In this document: positions 37,036-46,566 of the stretch, one piece after another
Layout: each line of letters begins with the position of its first letter
How positions within the stretch are numbered: the stretch's first letter is position 1
Assembly: GCA_024642565.1 (NCBI GenBank)
Contig: JAHEAV010000002.1
Location: forward strand, 1 to 64,000
Reading direction: 5' to 3'
DNA: 64,000 nt
From: Erythrobacter sp.
GTDB lineage: Bacteria > Pseudomonadota > Alphaproteobacteria > Sphingomonadales > Sphingomonadaceae
Made by a program: the position numbers and the translations under genes
Notes under the pieces: model-generated
Seen by the model: only the letters and a program-made list of their open reading frames with translations
Database searches by the model: none
What the model was told of the DNA's origin: nothing

Positions 37036-37908
37036 TTATCCCAGCAACCTTCTGGCCATCGCGCGCACTTCTTCGCCCATATCCTCGCGCTCCATTGCCA
37101 GCGCCAGCGTCGCTTCGACGAACCCGACCTTGCTGCCGCAGTCATAGCGTTTGCCTGCAAAGGTTACGGCGTGAAAGGGCTGGTTGCCGATCATCGTCGC
37201 CATGGCGTCAGTCAGCTGAATTTCCTCACCGGCGCCCTTGCCCTGATGTTCCAGCGTCCGCATGACTTCGGGCTGGAGAATATATCGCCCTGAAATAATC
37301 AGGTTGGAGGGCGCTTCGTCCACCGGCGGTTTTTCCACCAGGCCAAGCACCTCTGTGAGGACGCCCGACGCCTTGCCCGGACTGATAACGCCATAGCTCG
37401 ACACTTCTGCGCGCGGAACTTCGAGCACGCTGATCAGATTACCGCCGACTTCGTTATAGGCTTCGACCATTTGCGACATGCAGCCGGGGCTGCCGACCAT
37501 CAATTCGTCGGGCAGCAGGATCGCAAAGGGTTCGTCCCCGACAATTGCGCGGGCGCACCAGATCGCATGACCCAGGCCCAGCGGGACTTGCTGCCGAACG
37601 GTAATGATATCGCCCGGCGTGGCGCGGGTGGAATTGAGAACGCCCATGTCCTTGCCGCGCGCCTGCATCGTGGCTTCCAGCTCGTAAGCGACGTCAAAAT
37701 GTTCGACGATCGCGGTCTTGCCGCGCCCGGTGACGAAGATGATTTGCTCGATTCCGGCTTCGCGGGCTTCGTCCACCGCATATTGGATCAGCGGCCGATC
37801 GACGATCGGAAGCAGTTCCTTCGGGATTGCCTTGGTTGCCGGCAGGAATCGGGTGCCCAACCCAGCAACTGGGAAGACGGCTTTTCGGATCGGTTTGCGG
37901 TCGCTCAT
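37036..37908 (-). CDS. galU: UTP--glucose-1-phosphate uridylyltransferase
   Basis: It makes UDP-glucose from UTP and glucose-1-phosphate. The N-terminal nucleotide-binding signature is GLGTRFLPATKAIPKELLP, followed by GHAIWCAR, ILLPDEL and VEKPPVDEAPSNLIISGRY, giving a complete 290-residue GalU. UDP-glucose feeds surface polysaccharides, fitting the large EPS locus 9 kb downstream. It is transcribed divergently from murA, 113 bp away. Confidence 0.96.
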   Translation of the reverse strand: MSDRKPIRKAVFPVAGLGTRFLPATKAIPKELLPIVDRPLIQYAVDEAREAGIEQIIFVTGRGKTAIVEHFDVAYELEATMQARGKDMGVLNSTRATPGDIITVRQQVPLGLGHAIWCARAIVGDEPFAILLPDELMVGSPGCMSQMVEAYNEVGGNLISVLEVPRAEVSSYGVISPGKASGVLTEVLGLVEKPPVDEAPSNLIISGRYILQPEVMRTLEHQGKGAGEEIQLTDAMATMIGNQPFHAVTFAGKRYDCGSKVGFVEATLALAMEREDMGEEVRAMARRLLG

Positions 37909-38021
37909 TATGCGTTTGTTATGAAGCTGTAGTCTGGCCCGTCAACTAAACTTGTCAGGTTTCTATGGCATGACATGCCTTGGGCGCTTGCCCTCGGCGC
38001 GTGACCCGTTAAACCGCCGTG

Positions 38022-39305
38022 ATGGACAAGATTATTATTCAGGGCGGCAAACGCCTTTCCGGTACCATTCCCATTTCCGGTGCGAAGAATGCGGCGCTGA
38101 CGCTGATTCCCTGCGCGCTGCTGACCGAGGAGCCGCTGACGCTGCGCAATTTGCCGCGGCTTGCCGATATTGACGGGTTCCAGCACCTGATGACGCAGTT
38201 CGGTGTTTCCACCAACATCCAGGGTAACCGGCCGGAGGATTTTGGCCGCGTGGTAACTTACGAAGCGACCCGGCTGACTTCCACCGTCGCGCCTTATGAT
38301 CTGGTGCGCAAGATGCGGGCATCCATCCTGGTACTCGGCCCGATGCTGGCGCGGGCAGGTGAGGCAACAGTATCGCTGCCTGGCGGCTGCGCCATCGGCA
38401 ATCGCCCCATCGATCTCCATTTGAAAGCAATGGAGGCGATGGGTGCCACAATCGAACTGGCTGCTGGATATGTGCGGGCCCACGCACCGGACGGGGGCCT
38501 TCCCGGCGGTGATTTCGGCTTTCCAGTGGTTTCTGTCGGCGCGACGGAAAATGCGCTGATGGCAGCCGTTCTGGCGACAGGCACAACGCGGCTTACCAAT
38601 GCCGCGCGCGAACCGGAAATCGTGGATCTGTGCAATCTGCTGGTTGCCATGGGCGCGGAGATTGAAGGGATCGGCACGTCGGATCTGATCATTCACGGGG
38701 TCAAGCGGCTGCATGGTGCAACTTACCGCGTCATGGCGGATCGCATCGAAGCGGGTTCCTATGCCTGCGCAGCTGCGATTACAGGCGGTGAAGTGCGCCT
38801 CGAAGGGGCCAAGGCTGATGAAATGACCGCTACATTGCAGGCGTTGAAAAATATCGGCTGCAGCGTGGATAGCGATGCCAAGGGTGTGACGGTGGCTGCC
38901 GAAGGAAAACTCAAGGCGGTCAATCTGTCGACTGCGCCCTATCCCGGGCTCGCCACGGATATGCAGGCGCAATTGATGGCGCTGCTGTGCCGTGCGGAAG
39001 GGACCAGCGTCCTCAACGAAACCATCTTTGAAAATCGTTACATGCATGTGCCGGAACTGGCGCGCATGGGCGCGCATATTGAAACCAGCGGCCGAACCGC
39101 AATCGTTCATGGGGTCGACAGAATGTATGGCGCCGAAGTCATGGCCACCGATTTGCGCGCATCCATGAGCCTGGTGATTGCCGGCCTTGCCGCGGAAGGT
39201 GAAACGCAGGTTCGCCGCCTCTACCACCTTGATCGCGGGTATGAACGCCTTGAAGAAAAGCTGGCCCTGGTCGGCGCGGATATTGAACGGGTGGGCGACG
39301 ACTGA
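38022..39305 (+). CDS. murA: UDP-N-acetylglucosamine 1-carboxyvinyltransferase
   Basis: It performs the first committed step of peptidoglycan synthesis, transferring enolpyruvate from PEP to UDP-GlcNAc. The 427-residue enzyme starts [23 protein letters not shown] and has the active-site loop [16 protein letters not shown], whose cysteine is the fosfomycin target (Cys115 in E. coli). ATG 38022 was preferred over the overlapping GTG 38019 because it matches the family start. A hairpin follows the gene. Confidence 0.97.
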   Translation: MDKIIIQGGKRLSGTIPISGAKNAALTLIPCALLTEEPLTLRNLPRLADIDGFQHLMTQFGVSTNIQGNRPEDFGRVVTYEATRLTSTVAPYDLVRKMRASILVLGPMLARAGEATVSLPGGCAIGNRPIDLHLKAMEAMGATIELAAGYVRAHAPDGGLPGGDFGFPVVSVGATENALMAAVLATGTTRLTNAAREPEIVDLCNLLVAMGAEIEGIGTSDLIIHGVKRLHGATYRVMADRIEAGSYACAAAITGGEVRLEGAKADEMTATLQALKNIGCSVDSDAKGVTVAAEGKLKAVNLSTAPYPGLATDMQAQLMALLCRAEGTSVLNETIFENRYMHVPELARMGAHIETSGRTAIVHGVDRMYGAEVMATDLRASMSLVIAGLAAEGETQVRRLYHLDRGYERLEEKLALVGADIERVGDD

Positions 39306-39317
39306 GGGATTTTCGGA

Positions 39318-39360
39318 CCTTTCATCCTCCCAAAGCGCTGGGAAGGTATGAAAGGAATTT
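39318..39360 (+). terminator. Probable terminator of murA
   Basis: CCTTTCAT (39318-39325) pairs perfectly with ATGAAAGG (39348-39355), and the inner CCCA/TGGG extends the stem with one or two bulges. A short GAATTT follows. The hairpin is strong but the T-run is weak. Confidence 0.55.
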
Positions 39361-39448
39361 CGTCATGGTCTTTCGCAAACGCCCCGCCCTGCCGAGGAAA
39401 GCGATGAAGGCTTCCTGGCAAGCGATCCGCCAGTGAATTATTGATCTA

Positions 39449-39742
39449 TCAACCGGCTTGCGTAGGTGGCTGGTCCCTCTCGGGCGGGGTTTTGCCGGTC
39501 AGGCATCGGTCCACCAGCCAGACCCGGATGGCACTGGCTAAGCCAGGAGGGGTGGGCGATTTGATTCGTTCCGCATCGATCCGCGCCACCAATGCATTGA
39601 TCGCGTTGCCTTCCGCATCCGCAGCCGATTTAAGCATTTCCCAAAATAGTGGCTCGAGGCTGATCGAGGTCTTGTGCCGGTCGATCTGGATCGAGCGTTT
39701 GACCGGTGGGTGATAGGGTGCAGGCTTCATCCTGCGCCCCAT
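39449..39742 (-). CDS. Ribbon-helix-helix domain protein
   Basis: The 97-residue protein contains KRSIQIDRHKTSISLEPLFW, the antiparallel-strand and first helix of the RHH_4 family common in alphaproteobacteria. NAINALVARIDAER and ASAIRVWLVDRCL follow. Such proteins are presumed DNA-binding regulators. The start could be 39742 or 39730. It lies 16 bp downstream of the phbB stop on the same strand, so it may be co-transcribed with it and have a role in polyhydroxyalkanoate control (inference). Confidence 0.8.
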   Translation of the reverse strand: MGRRMKPAPYHPPVKRSIQIDRHKTSISLEPLFWEMLKSAADAEGNAINALVARIDAERIKSPTPPGLASAIRVWLVDRCLTGKTPPERDQPPTQAG

Positions 39743-39758
39743 ACCACCCGAAAGCCGA

Positions 39759-40481
39759 TCAATACATATGCTGACCACCATTGATGCTCATGGTCGAGCC
39801 GGTAATGAATCCGCCATCCTCCGAACACAGGAAAGAAACGCCGCGCGCGATTTCATAAGCGTGACCGAGGCGCCCGACGGGGATTTTGGCCACGATTTTT
39901 TCCAGCACCGGTTCGGGCACAGCGGCGACCATATCTGTGTCGATATATCCGGGTGCAATGGCGTTTACCGTCACGCCCGCCCGCGCGCCTTCCTGCGCCA
40001 GAGCCTTTGTAAATCCGTGGATACCGCTCTTGGCTGCGGCGTAATTGACCTGGCCATATTGCCCGGCCTGCCCGTTGATCGAACCGATATTCACGATCCG
40101 GCCCCACTTGCGTTCACGCATTCCGGGGAAGCAGGCCTTGGCCATGTTGAAGCAGCCGCCAAGGTTAATCCGCATCACTTCGTTCCAGTCTTCGAAGCTC
40201 ATCTTGTGCAGAACCCCGTCGCGCGTGATCCCCGCATTATTGACCAGAGCATCAATTGGACCGACTTCGGCTTCAACTTTGGCGCAGCCTGCGATGCTGG
40301 CTTCATGATCGCCAACGTCCCATCGGTATGCAGCAATGCCCGTTTCTGCCGAGAAGGCCCGGGCTTTTTCTTCGTTACCGGCATAATTGGCGACGACGGT
40401 AAAGCCGTCCGCCTTGAGTGCCTCACAAATGGCCCGGCCAATTCCTCTGGTACCGCCAGTGACGATTGCTACGCGTGTCAT
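39759..40481 (-). CDS. phbB: Acetoacetyl-CoA reductase
   Basis: The 240-residue short-chain dehydrogenase reduces acetoacetyl-CoA to (R)-3-hydroxybutyryl-CoA for polyhydroxybutyrate. It has the NADP motif TGGTRGIG, the NNAGITRD loop, the catalytic Ser in GSINGQAGQ, the YAAAKSG Tyr/Lys pair, and the PhbB-typical GQYGQVNY and ISINGGQHMY-like C-terminus. The start at 40481 follows GGGAG at good spacing; the upstream TTG 40493 was rejected. FabG is the main alternative, but the Q-rich motif favours PhbB. Confidence 0.9.
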   Translation of the reverse strand: MTRVAIVTGGTRGIGRAICEALKADGFTVVANYAGNEEKARAFSAETGIAAYRWDVGDHEASIAGCAKVEAEVGPIDALVNNAGITRDGVLHKMSFEDWNEVMRINLGGCFNMAKACFPGMRERKWGRIVNIGSINGQAGQYGQVNYAAAKSGIHGFTKALAQEGARAGVTVNAIAPGYIDTDMVAAVPEPVLEKIVAKIPVGRLGHAYEIARGVSFLCSEDGGFITGSTMSINGGQHMY

Positions 40482-40541
40482 ATCTGCTCCCAAGATTAAT
40501 CCCCTGCCTTTACCTTACGGCAAGGTGCAGTCTTGGCAAAG

Positions 40542-40565
40542 AAAAACCCCGCCTAAGCGGGGCTT
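40542..40565 (-). terminator. Intrinsic terminator for the gene at 40608-41381
   Basis: On the minus strand GCCCCGC pairs with GCGGGG around a TTAG loop and is followed by TTTTTC. It lies 40-65 bp downstream of the exported-protein stop and separates that gene from phbB. Confidence 0.85.
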
Positions 40566-40607
40566 GAGCGGCATCATGCAGGCGAAGTATCTGCGCGGCA
40601 GGTGTTA

Positions 40608-41381
40608 TCAGAAACGGAACTGTGTCCCGACATAGACGGCCTGACTGTCCTGCACCGAATCGGTAAGTGGTGCGATCCGGTCGCGGTCCTGCGACAGGCG
40701 GACACCGGCAGTGACATTCAGATTGCGTGTTACGCGGTACGCTCCGCCCAGATCAACGGTCTGTTCGCCCAGCGCTTCGAGTGTGCCTTTGGCACGGCCA
40801 GTGGTGCCCTTCTCCGCTTCAAGCGAGATATGCGGCTGAAGCCGGCTCGGCTTGGGCTTCACGCTGCCTTCTGCCGGTTTGAACTGGGCCAGATCGGGCA
40901 GGGCAACATTCTGTAGTCCCAGCGAAATGTCGGTCTTGGGCAGGTTCGGCGTTTTGACAAAACCCTGATAACCGCGCGCAATCCCGAGGTTGTAGCGAGT
41001 CGGTGCAATGTTGACAGTGCGCAGACCGGCGTCACTCTTCATGCCTTCAATCGCAGTGCGGATCGAAATTGCGCGGGCTGTCTGATCGTCTACCCGAACC
41101 GCAACGGTGAAAGTTTTGTCCTTCGCGGCAGCCAGATTCGCCGGAGTGAAACGGATCGCCTGACCTTTGGCCCGAATACTGTCGGCCACGCGGCGGGCGA
41201 GCAGCGGATCAACCGCAGCCGGCGTAAAATTTGCAAACTCAGGCTTGTCGGTACTAACAGCCGGGACCTGGATGCTGCTGACGGCGAAAACCGCAGTAGG
41301 CAAGGCCAGCGCCAGACCCGCAACGGCGAAAAGCGCCGGCGCGATTCCGCCGATACCTGCCTTGTTACGAGACCGTGTCAT
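40608..41381 (-). CDS. Exported protein with probable beta-rich C-terminus (envelope protein)
   Basis: The 257-residue protein has a signal sequence (TRSRNK, hydrophobic ALFAVAGLALALPTAVFA). A middle region repeats polar/hydrophobic alternation (AVRVDDQTARAISIRTAIE), and the C-terminus ends in VGTQFRF. The terminal phenylalanine and alternating last residues look like an outer-membrane beta-strand signal (GGAYRVTRNLNVTAGVRLSQ before it). I do not recognise a named family. ATG 41381 was chosen to give a compact signal peptide; ATG 41399 is possible. Monocistronic with its own terminator. Confidence 0.6.
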   Translation of the reverse strand: MTRSRNKAGIGGIAPALFAVAGLALALPTAVFAVSSIQVPAVSTDKPEFANFTPAAVDPLLARRVADSIRAKGQAIRFTPANLAAAKDKTFTVAVRVDDQTARAISIRTAIEGMKSDAGLRTVNIAPTRYNLGIARGYQGFVKTPNLPKTDISLGLQNVALPDLAQFKPAEGSVKPKPSRLQPHISLEAEKGTTGRAKGTLEALGEQTVDLGGAYRVTRNLNVTAGVRLSQDRDRIAPLTDSVQDSQAVYVGTQFRF

Positions 41382-41804
41382 GCCTGTTCCCAGTACCATC
41401 CTCTGTCGATCAAGCCACAAATGGCCTGAATATTTCCTGACTGCGATAGGACAAACCACGTGGTTCTGCCGAGTCGCTGTCTATTGATCTGAAAGACTAG
41501 GCGGTTGGTATCGTCATTTCCAGTTTTTCCACAGGCTGGTTCGGGGTTCCACGCAAAGTGTTGCAACCTGCCCACATATGCCCTTGCTATACAAAGCCGC
41601 AATCGAAGCCAGCTTCGCTGGGGATTTGCTCAATTAAGCGCGGGTTCACCCGTCAGAATACCTATATGCCGCGGCCAAGCCGAAGGAATGGTAACGGCCC
41701 AAAATGTCACGATGCCTTGCCGCCCGCGCCGTGCGGGCTATAGAGGCACTCATTACTTTATCAGGCCGATCCCGCGCCAATTTTCGAGGACGTTTCGTAT
41801 TATC
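41382..41804. other. 423-bp intergenic region
   Basis: This gap separates the divergent exported-protein gene (minus) and the DUF3576 gene (plus), so it should hold both promoters. One candidate for the plus gene is at 41717-41744. I see no gene, tRNA or terminator here. The DUF3576 frame stays open back to 41505, but the upstream part does not look coding. Confidence 0.6.
41717..41744 (+). promoter_or_regulatory. Candidate promoter of the DUF3576 gene
   Basis: TTGCCG (41717-41722) and TATAGA (41739-41744) are spaced 16 bp apart. The spacer contains the self-complementary CCCGCgccgtGCGGG. It lies about 60 bp upstream of the start codon. Confidence 0.4.
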
Positions 41805-42254
41805 ATGACCGTCATGCATTCTGCCCCTGCAAAAATGTTCCGTACCGCGCTGGCCCTGGCTGCAATTGCCGCCCTTGGTGCTTGTGCCGGGAAGGACCGC
41901 CCCAAGGCCGACCTCGCCGCCAGCCAGGTTACCACCATCGGGGTAAATTCCTATCTGTGGCGCGCTGCACTGGAAACCGTCAGCTTTGCCCCGCTGCTGC
42001 AGGCCGATAGCGCCGGCGGTGTGATCGTGACTGACTGGTACACAAACCCTGCCAACCCGGGCGAACGGGTCAAAGTATCCGTCACTATCCTCGATCAGGA
42101 TTTGCGCGCTGATGCCTTGCGCGTTGCGGCCAGCCGCCAGATCGCACAGGGCGGCACATGGGTCGATGCTCCGGTTCAGGCGGCGACAGTGCAAAAGCTC
42201 GAAGATATCATCCTGACCAAGGCACGCGATTTGCGCCGCCAGGCGATTGGCTGA
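41805..42254 (+). CDS. DUF3576 lipoprotein
   Basis: The 149-residue protein has a lipoprotein signal with lipobox ALGAC, followed by GVNSYLWRAALETVSFAPL and GGVIVTDWYTNPANPGER, which are the conserved core of DUF3576. The family is restricted mostly to alphaproteobacteria and of unknown function. It lies upstream of leuS and the LPS-assembly gene lptE, consistent with an envelope role. Starts at 41805 and 41814 are both plausible. Confidence 0.85.
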   Translation: MTVMHSAPAKMFRTALALAAIAALGACAGKDRPKADLAASQVTTIGVNSYLWRAALETVSFAPLLQADSAGGVIVTDWYTNPANPGERVKVSVTILDQDLRADALRVAASRQIAQGGTWVDAPVQAATVQKLEDIILTKARDLRRQAIG

Positions 42255-42269
42255 TCCAGCAAATATTTG

Positions 42270-42300
42270 CCGCCAGTCCGCTTTGATACGGCTGGCGGCC
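42270..42300 (+). other. Hairpin between DUF3576 and leuS
   Basis: GCCGCCAG (42270-42277) pairs with CTGGCGGC (42293-42300), with an inner CCG/CGG. No T-run follows. It is 25 bp upstream of leuS and could be a partial terminator or an RNA-stability element. No leucine-rich leader peptide was found here. Confidence 0.4.
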
Positions 42301-42325
42301 CAACCAGATTGATACAGGGGCCACC

Positions 42326-44854
42326 ATGAGCGGCGGACACGATAGCCGTTTTGATCCCGGGCAGGCCGACGCCCGCTGGCAAGCGGCGTGGGACGAAGCG
42401 GGATGCTTCTACGCGGATAGCAATAGCGACAAGCCCAAGAGCTACGTGCTCGAGATGTTCCCCTATCCTTCGGGCCACGTCCACATGGGCCATGTCCGCA
42501 ATTACACGATGGGTGATGTGCTGGCGCGCTACAAACGGATGCGCGGACACGAAGTGCTTCACCCGATGGGCTGGGATGCCTTCGGGATGCCGGCCGAAAA
42601 CGCCGCGATGGAGAAAAACGTTCATCCGGGTGGTTGGACGCGGGCCAATATTGCGCACATGAAGGCGCAACTTAAACGGATCGGCTTCGCGCTCGACTGG
42701 TCTCGCGAATTCGCCACTTGCGACCCTGATTATTACGGCCATGAACAGGCGCTGTTCCTCGACCTCTACGAAGCCGGTCTGGTTTACCGGAAGGAAAGCG
42801 AGGTCAATTGGGACCCGGTTGATATGACTGTGCTCGCCAATGAGCAGGTGATCGACGGTAAAGGTTGGCGGTCGGGCGCTGTGGTTGAAAAGCGCAAGCT
42901 GTCGCAGTGGTTTCTCAAGATTACCGACTTTGCCGAAGAACTGCTGGATGGACTGGGTAAGCTCGATGACTGGCCCGAAAAGGTCCGGCTGATGCAGGAA
43001 AACTGGATCGGCAAGAGCCAGGGGCTGCAATTGCGCTTCGCACTGTCCAACGGTGCCAGCGTGGACGTCTACACCACGCGGCCGGACACGATCTTTGGCG
43101 CCAGCTTCGTAGCGATTGCGCCGGACCATCCGATTGCGCAGGATGTGGCGGCGAACAATTGCGATGCCGCCAATTTCATTGCGCTTTGCAAACGCGGCGG
43201 GACCACGGCAGCGGAACTTGAAACGGCTGAAAAGTTGGGTTTCGATATCGGTATCGGGGCCGTGCACCCCTTCACTGGCCAGCATTTGCCGGTCTACATC
43301 GCCAATTTTGTGCTGATGGAATATGGCACCGGGGCCGTGATGGGTGTGCCGGGGCATGACCAGCGCGACTTCGAATTCGCCAGCAAATACGAACTGCCGA
43401 TCATCCGGGTCGTGGCCAAGTCTGCTGATGCGGCCAACGCAGCCTTTGCTGGCGAAGCGGAGGCGGGCGACGGGGTGGTCGTCAATTCGCAATTCCTTGA
43501 CGGGATGAGCGTTGACGATGCCATTTCTGCAGTGATTGCCCGTGCCGAGAGTGAAAGCTGGGGGCAAGGCAAGACCGTGTGGCGCCTGCGCGATTGGGGC
43601 GTTTCGCGCCAACGCTATTGGGGCACGCCCATCCCCTTCGTTCATTGCCAAACCTGCGGCATCGTACCGGTGCCCAAATCCCAGTTGCCGGTCGTATTGC
43701 CGGATGATGTCGATTTCCAGACACCGGGCAATCCGCTGGTGCGCCACCCAGACTGGAAACATGTCGATTGCCCCGCTTGCGGCGCCAAGGCCGAACGGGA
43801 AACCGATACGCTCGACACCTTTGTCGACAGTTCATGGTATTTTCTGCGTTTTGCCAGCCAGCCGGCAGACAGGCCTTTCGACCGGGAAGAAGTCGCCAAA
43901 TGGCTGCCGGTCGAACAATATATCGGCGGCATCGAACACGCGATTCTGCACCTGCTCTACGCCCGATTCTGGACGCGTGCGCTCAACCATATCGGGCTGA
44001 TTGACGTGCAGGAGCCTTTCGCCAGTCTGTTCACGCAGGGCATGGTCACACATGAAACCTACTCGCGCCGTGAAGGCGGCCGCGAAACCTTCTTCAGCCC
44101 TGCCGAAGTTACCCGAACGGGCGATCGCGCGGTGCTCACCGAAGATGCACAACCGGTTACCGTCGGCCGGGTGATCAAGATGTCCAAGTCGAAGAAGAAT
44201 GTCGTCGATCCGGATGCCATTATCGACAATTATGGCGCGGATGCGGTGCGCTGGTTCATGCTGTCCGACAGCCCGCCAGAACGTGATCTGCCTTGGTCGG
44301 AAGCCGGGATTGAGGGCTGCTGGCGTTACGTGCAGCGGTTGTGGCGGCTCCTCGGCCAGTATGATCCGGCGGCCGCCGGAGAAGACAAGGCCTTGGCGCG
44401 CAAAACGCACCAGACCATTGCCGCCTGCGCCGAAGATATCGAAGCCTTGTCCTTCAACAAGGCCGTGGCCCGCCTGTACGAACTTACCGGAGCGACGGAA
44501 AAGGCGCCTCCGTCTGCCAGCCGAAGCCAGGCGATCCACAGTTTGCTGTTGCTTGCCTCGCCAATGATGCCGCATCTTGCTGAAGAAGCGTGGCATGCGA
44601 TGGGTGAAAGCGGGCTTATCGCCAATGCGAGCTGGCCTGAGGTGGACCCGGCGTTGCTGGTAGAGGACGAGGTAACGATTGCCGTGCAACACAAGGGCAA
44701 GCTGCGCGATACTCTGACCGTGGCCAAGGGAACGCCCAAGGACGAACTCGAAGCGCTTGCGCTGGCCAGCCAGAAGGTCCAGCGTTCTCTGGATGGTGCG
44801 GAAGTTCGTAAGGTGATTGTGGTGCCGGACCGGCTGGTCAATATCGTTACATGA
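42326..44854 (+). CDS. leuS: Leucine--tRNA ligase
   Basis: The 842-residue class I synthetase has the HIGH-type motif [11 protein letters not shown], the conserved [18 protein letters not shown], a CP1 editing domain with [10 protein letters not shown] and [10 protein letters not shown], a zinc-like CPACG knuckle, and the KMSKSKKN loop. It charges tRNA-Leu and edits mischarged products. The stop overlaps lptE by 4 bp, giving the conserved leuS-lptE-holA run. Confidence 0.97.
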   Translation: MSGGHDSRFDPGQADARWQAAWDEAGCFYADSNSDKPKSYVLEMFPYPSGHVHMGHVRNYTMGDVLARYKRMRGHEVLHPMGWDAFGMPAENAAMEKNVHPGGWTRANIAHMKAQLKRIGFALDWSREFATCDPDYYGHEQALFLDLYEAGLVYRKESEVNWDPVDMTVLANEQVIDGKGWRSGAVVEKRKLSQWFLKITDFAEELLDGLGKLDDWPEKVRLMQENWIGKSQGLQLRFALSNGASVDVYTTRPDTIFGASFVAIAPDHPIAQDVAANNCDAANFIALCKRGGTTAAELETAEKLGFDIGIGAVHPFTGQHLPVYIANFVLMEYGTGAVMGVPGHDQRDFEFASKYELPIIRVVAKSADAANAAFAGEAEAGDGVVVNSQFLDGMSVDDAISAVIARAESESWGQGKTVWRLRDWGVSRQRYWGTPIPFVHCQTCGIVPVPKSQLPVVLPDDVDFQTPGNPLVRHPDWKHVDCPACGAKAERETDTLDTFVDSSWYFLRFASQPADRPFDREEVAKWLPVEQYIGGIEHAILHLLYARFWTRALNHIGLIDVQEPFASLFTQGMVTHETYSRREGGRETFFSPAEVTRTGDRAVLTEDAQPVTVGRVIKMSKSKKNVVDPDAIIDNYGADAVRWFMLSDSPPERDLPWSEAGIEGCWRYVQRLWRLLGQYDPAAAGEDKALARKTHQTIAACAEDIEALSFNKAVARLYELTGATEKAPPSASRSQAIHSLLLLASPMMPHLAEEAWHAMGESGLIANASWPEVDPALLVEDEVTIAVQHKGKLRDTLTVAKGTPKDELEALALASQKVQRSLDGAEVRKVIVVPDRLVNIVT

Positions 44855-45348
44855 TACGCGCAGCTGCCCTGTTGCCGCTTATGCTGCTGCTTGCCGCCTG
44901 CGGATTGCAGCCCATGTATCAGGGCGGCGGGAGCGGCGGTGTCGCGCGCGGTCTGGCAGCGATCGAGGTGCCAGCCATTCAGGGCCAGAGCGGCTGGCTG
45001 ATGCGCAACGCGCTGCATGATCGGCTGGGCTTCAATCAGGGCGTTTCGGCGCGTTACCGGCTTGATGTCCGGCTTGATGACAAGCTGGAAGGCTTGGGCG
45101 TTTTGGGGGATGACACGGTGGGCCGTGAACGCCGGACCTTGCGTGCACGATATCAATTGGTGGACCTGTCGAACGGCAATATCCTGCTGGATGCCACTGC
45201 CGGTTCGGATGCCGGGATTGATGTTGTTTCCAGCGAATATGCCACGATTGCTGCCGAGCAGACGGCGCTCGAAAATCTCACGCGTGAGGTGGCCGACCGA
45301 ATCGTGACCCAGCTGGCTCTGACCCTGCGCGACAAGCCGCAAGAGTGA
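44851..45348 (+). CDS. lptE: LPS-assembly lipoprotein LptE
   Basis: The 165-residue protein has a lipobox LLAAC and LQPMY right after the cysteine, the usual beginning of LptE in alphaproteobacteria. Beta-strand-rich sequence and [17 protein letters not shown] (C-terminal helix) follow. LptE plugs the LptD barrel that inserts lipopolysaccharide into the outer membrane. The assignment rests as much on its place between leuS and holA as on the sequence, which is weakly conserved. Confidence 0.88.
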   Translation: MIRAAALLPLMLLLAACGLQPMYQGGGSGGVARGLAAIEVPAIQGQSGWLMRNALHDRLGFNQGVSARYRLDVRLDDKLEGLGVLGDDTVGRERRTLRARYQLVDLSNGNILLDATAGSDAGIDVVSSEYATIAAEQTALENLTREVADRIVTQLALTLRDKPQE

Positions 45349-45352
45349 CCGG

Positions 45353-46384
45353 ATGAAGGCGACCCAGCGCGATTTCGCCACGGTTGCCACCCGGGCCGCG
45401 CGCGAATGCTCGGTGTTCTATTTCTGCGGCCCGGATGAAGCGGGTGCTTCTGCGGCGGTGACGCGGGTGGTGCAACTGCTGGGTGACCCTGGCGAACGGG
45501 TCGAAATGTCGGGCGCGGATTTACGCAAGGATCCTGTGCTGCTGGGTGACGAAGCGCGGTCGGGATCGCTGTTCGGGGATGCGCGCCACATTGTTGTGCG
45601 CACCAGCGGTGATGAAGCGCTTGATGCAGTGGGCAATCTGCTGCTTGGCCAGGGCGATGCCTGCCCGGTCCTGATCGTGGCCAGTGGGGCTACGGACAAA
45701 TCGCGCATCGCCAAGCTGCTGGAGCCGCGCAAGGATGCGCTGGTGGCTATGTTCTGGCCGCCCGATCTGTCGTCTGTGACCGCTTCGGTAAGGACGATGG
45801 CCGACGCTGCCGGTTTGCGGCTCAATGGCGACATCGCCGAAAGAATCGCGCGTGGGGCAGGGCTGGACGTGCGGCTGGCGCAATCCGAAGTGACGAAGCT
45901 GGCGCTCTATCTTGACGCCGGGCCTGAATCGCCCCGCACCGCCGATGCCGAAGCGCTGACTGCTATTGGTGCCACGACTGAGGAAGATGGCTTCATGCCG
46001 CTGGTGAATGCCGTTCTGTCCGGCGAACATGCACGATTGCCCGGTGAACTGCGGCGAATGCGGGAAATGTCGCTGAATCCGGTCGGGCTGCTGCTGGCCT
46101 TCGAACGCCGCGCGGCGCAATTGGTCCAACTGTCGGCGCGGATCGGTCCGCGCGGGGATATCAATGGGACACTTAAGGCGGAAATGCGCGCCCGCCGGGT
46201 TTTCTTCAAGGACGAACGCGACCTTGCCGTGCAGTTGACGCGGTGGAAGGGTAACAAGCTGGACCGTCTCGTAAACCGGCTGACCGGCCTTCACCGGGCG
46301 CTATTGTCGAACAGTCAGGCTGCCGAAGTTCTGCTGGCCCAGGGCTTGACGGAGATCGCGCGCGCTGCCGCAAAGCGAAGGTGA
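45353..46384 (+). CDS. holA: DNA polymerase III subunit delta
   Basis: The 343-residue clamp-loader subunit begins with FYFCGPDEAGASAAV in place of a Walker A, then SLFGDARHIVVR, VLIVASGATDKSRI and, in the C-terminal domain, NPVGLLLAFERRAAQLVQL and FFKDERDLAVQLTRW. Delta opens the beta clamp during loading. It starts 5 bp after lptE and ends the operon. Confidence 0.92.
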   Translation: MKATQRDFATVATRAARECSVFYFCGPDEAGASAAVTRVVQLLGDPGERVEMSGADLRKDPVLLGDEARSGSLFGDARHIVVRTSGDEALDAVGNLLLGQGDACPVLIVASGATDKSRIAKLLEPRKDALVAMFWPPDLSSVTASVRTMADAAGLRLNGDIAERIARGAGLDVRLAQSEVTKLALYLDAGPESPRTADAEALTAIGATTEEDGFMPLVNAVLSGEHARLPGELRRMREMSLNPVGLLLAFERRAAQLVQLSARIGPRGDINGTLKAEMRARRVFFKDERDLAVQLTRWKGNKLDRLVNRLTGLHRALLSNSQAAEVLLAQGLTEIARAAAKRR

Positions 46385-46566
46385 GGATCGGAATTCCGTG
46401 GATTGAAGCCCGGGCCGGACAAGGCCATTGATTGACATGATTGCGCCGGATTGCCACGAAATCTTGCGAAGCGAACGAAAACCGAAGCGCTTGCAAAAAA
46501 ATGAGGGTACGAGGGGGAATTCCGTTTTGTTGCACGGCAACAGATAAGGCCAATCCCGGACATGTG

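Noticed and set aside
37908-39227. Long open frame on the minus strand opposite murA
   Set aside because: It is a shadow of murA with no domain; the murA motifs are on the other strand.
39365-39436. 23-codon ORF after murA with AAAGGAA upstream
   Set aside because: The apparent ribosome site is part of the murA terminator hairpin; the peptide has no recognisable feature.
42255-42325. Possible leucine leader attenuator before leuS
   Set aside because: A hairpin is present but no leucine-rich short ORF or alternative pairing was found.
42176-43762. Long open frame on the minus strand opposite leuS
   Set aside because: It is antisense to a fully conserved leuS, has histidine/arginine-rich composition and no recognisable domain; long antisense frames are expected in high-GC genes.
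46437-46547. 36-residue ORF upstream of the priming transferase
   Set aside because: No ribosome site; highly charged random-looking composition.
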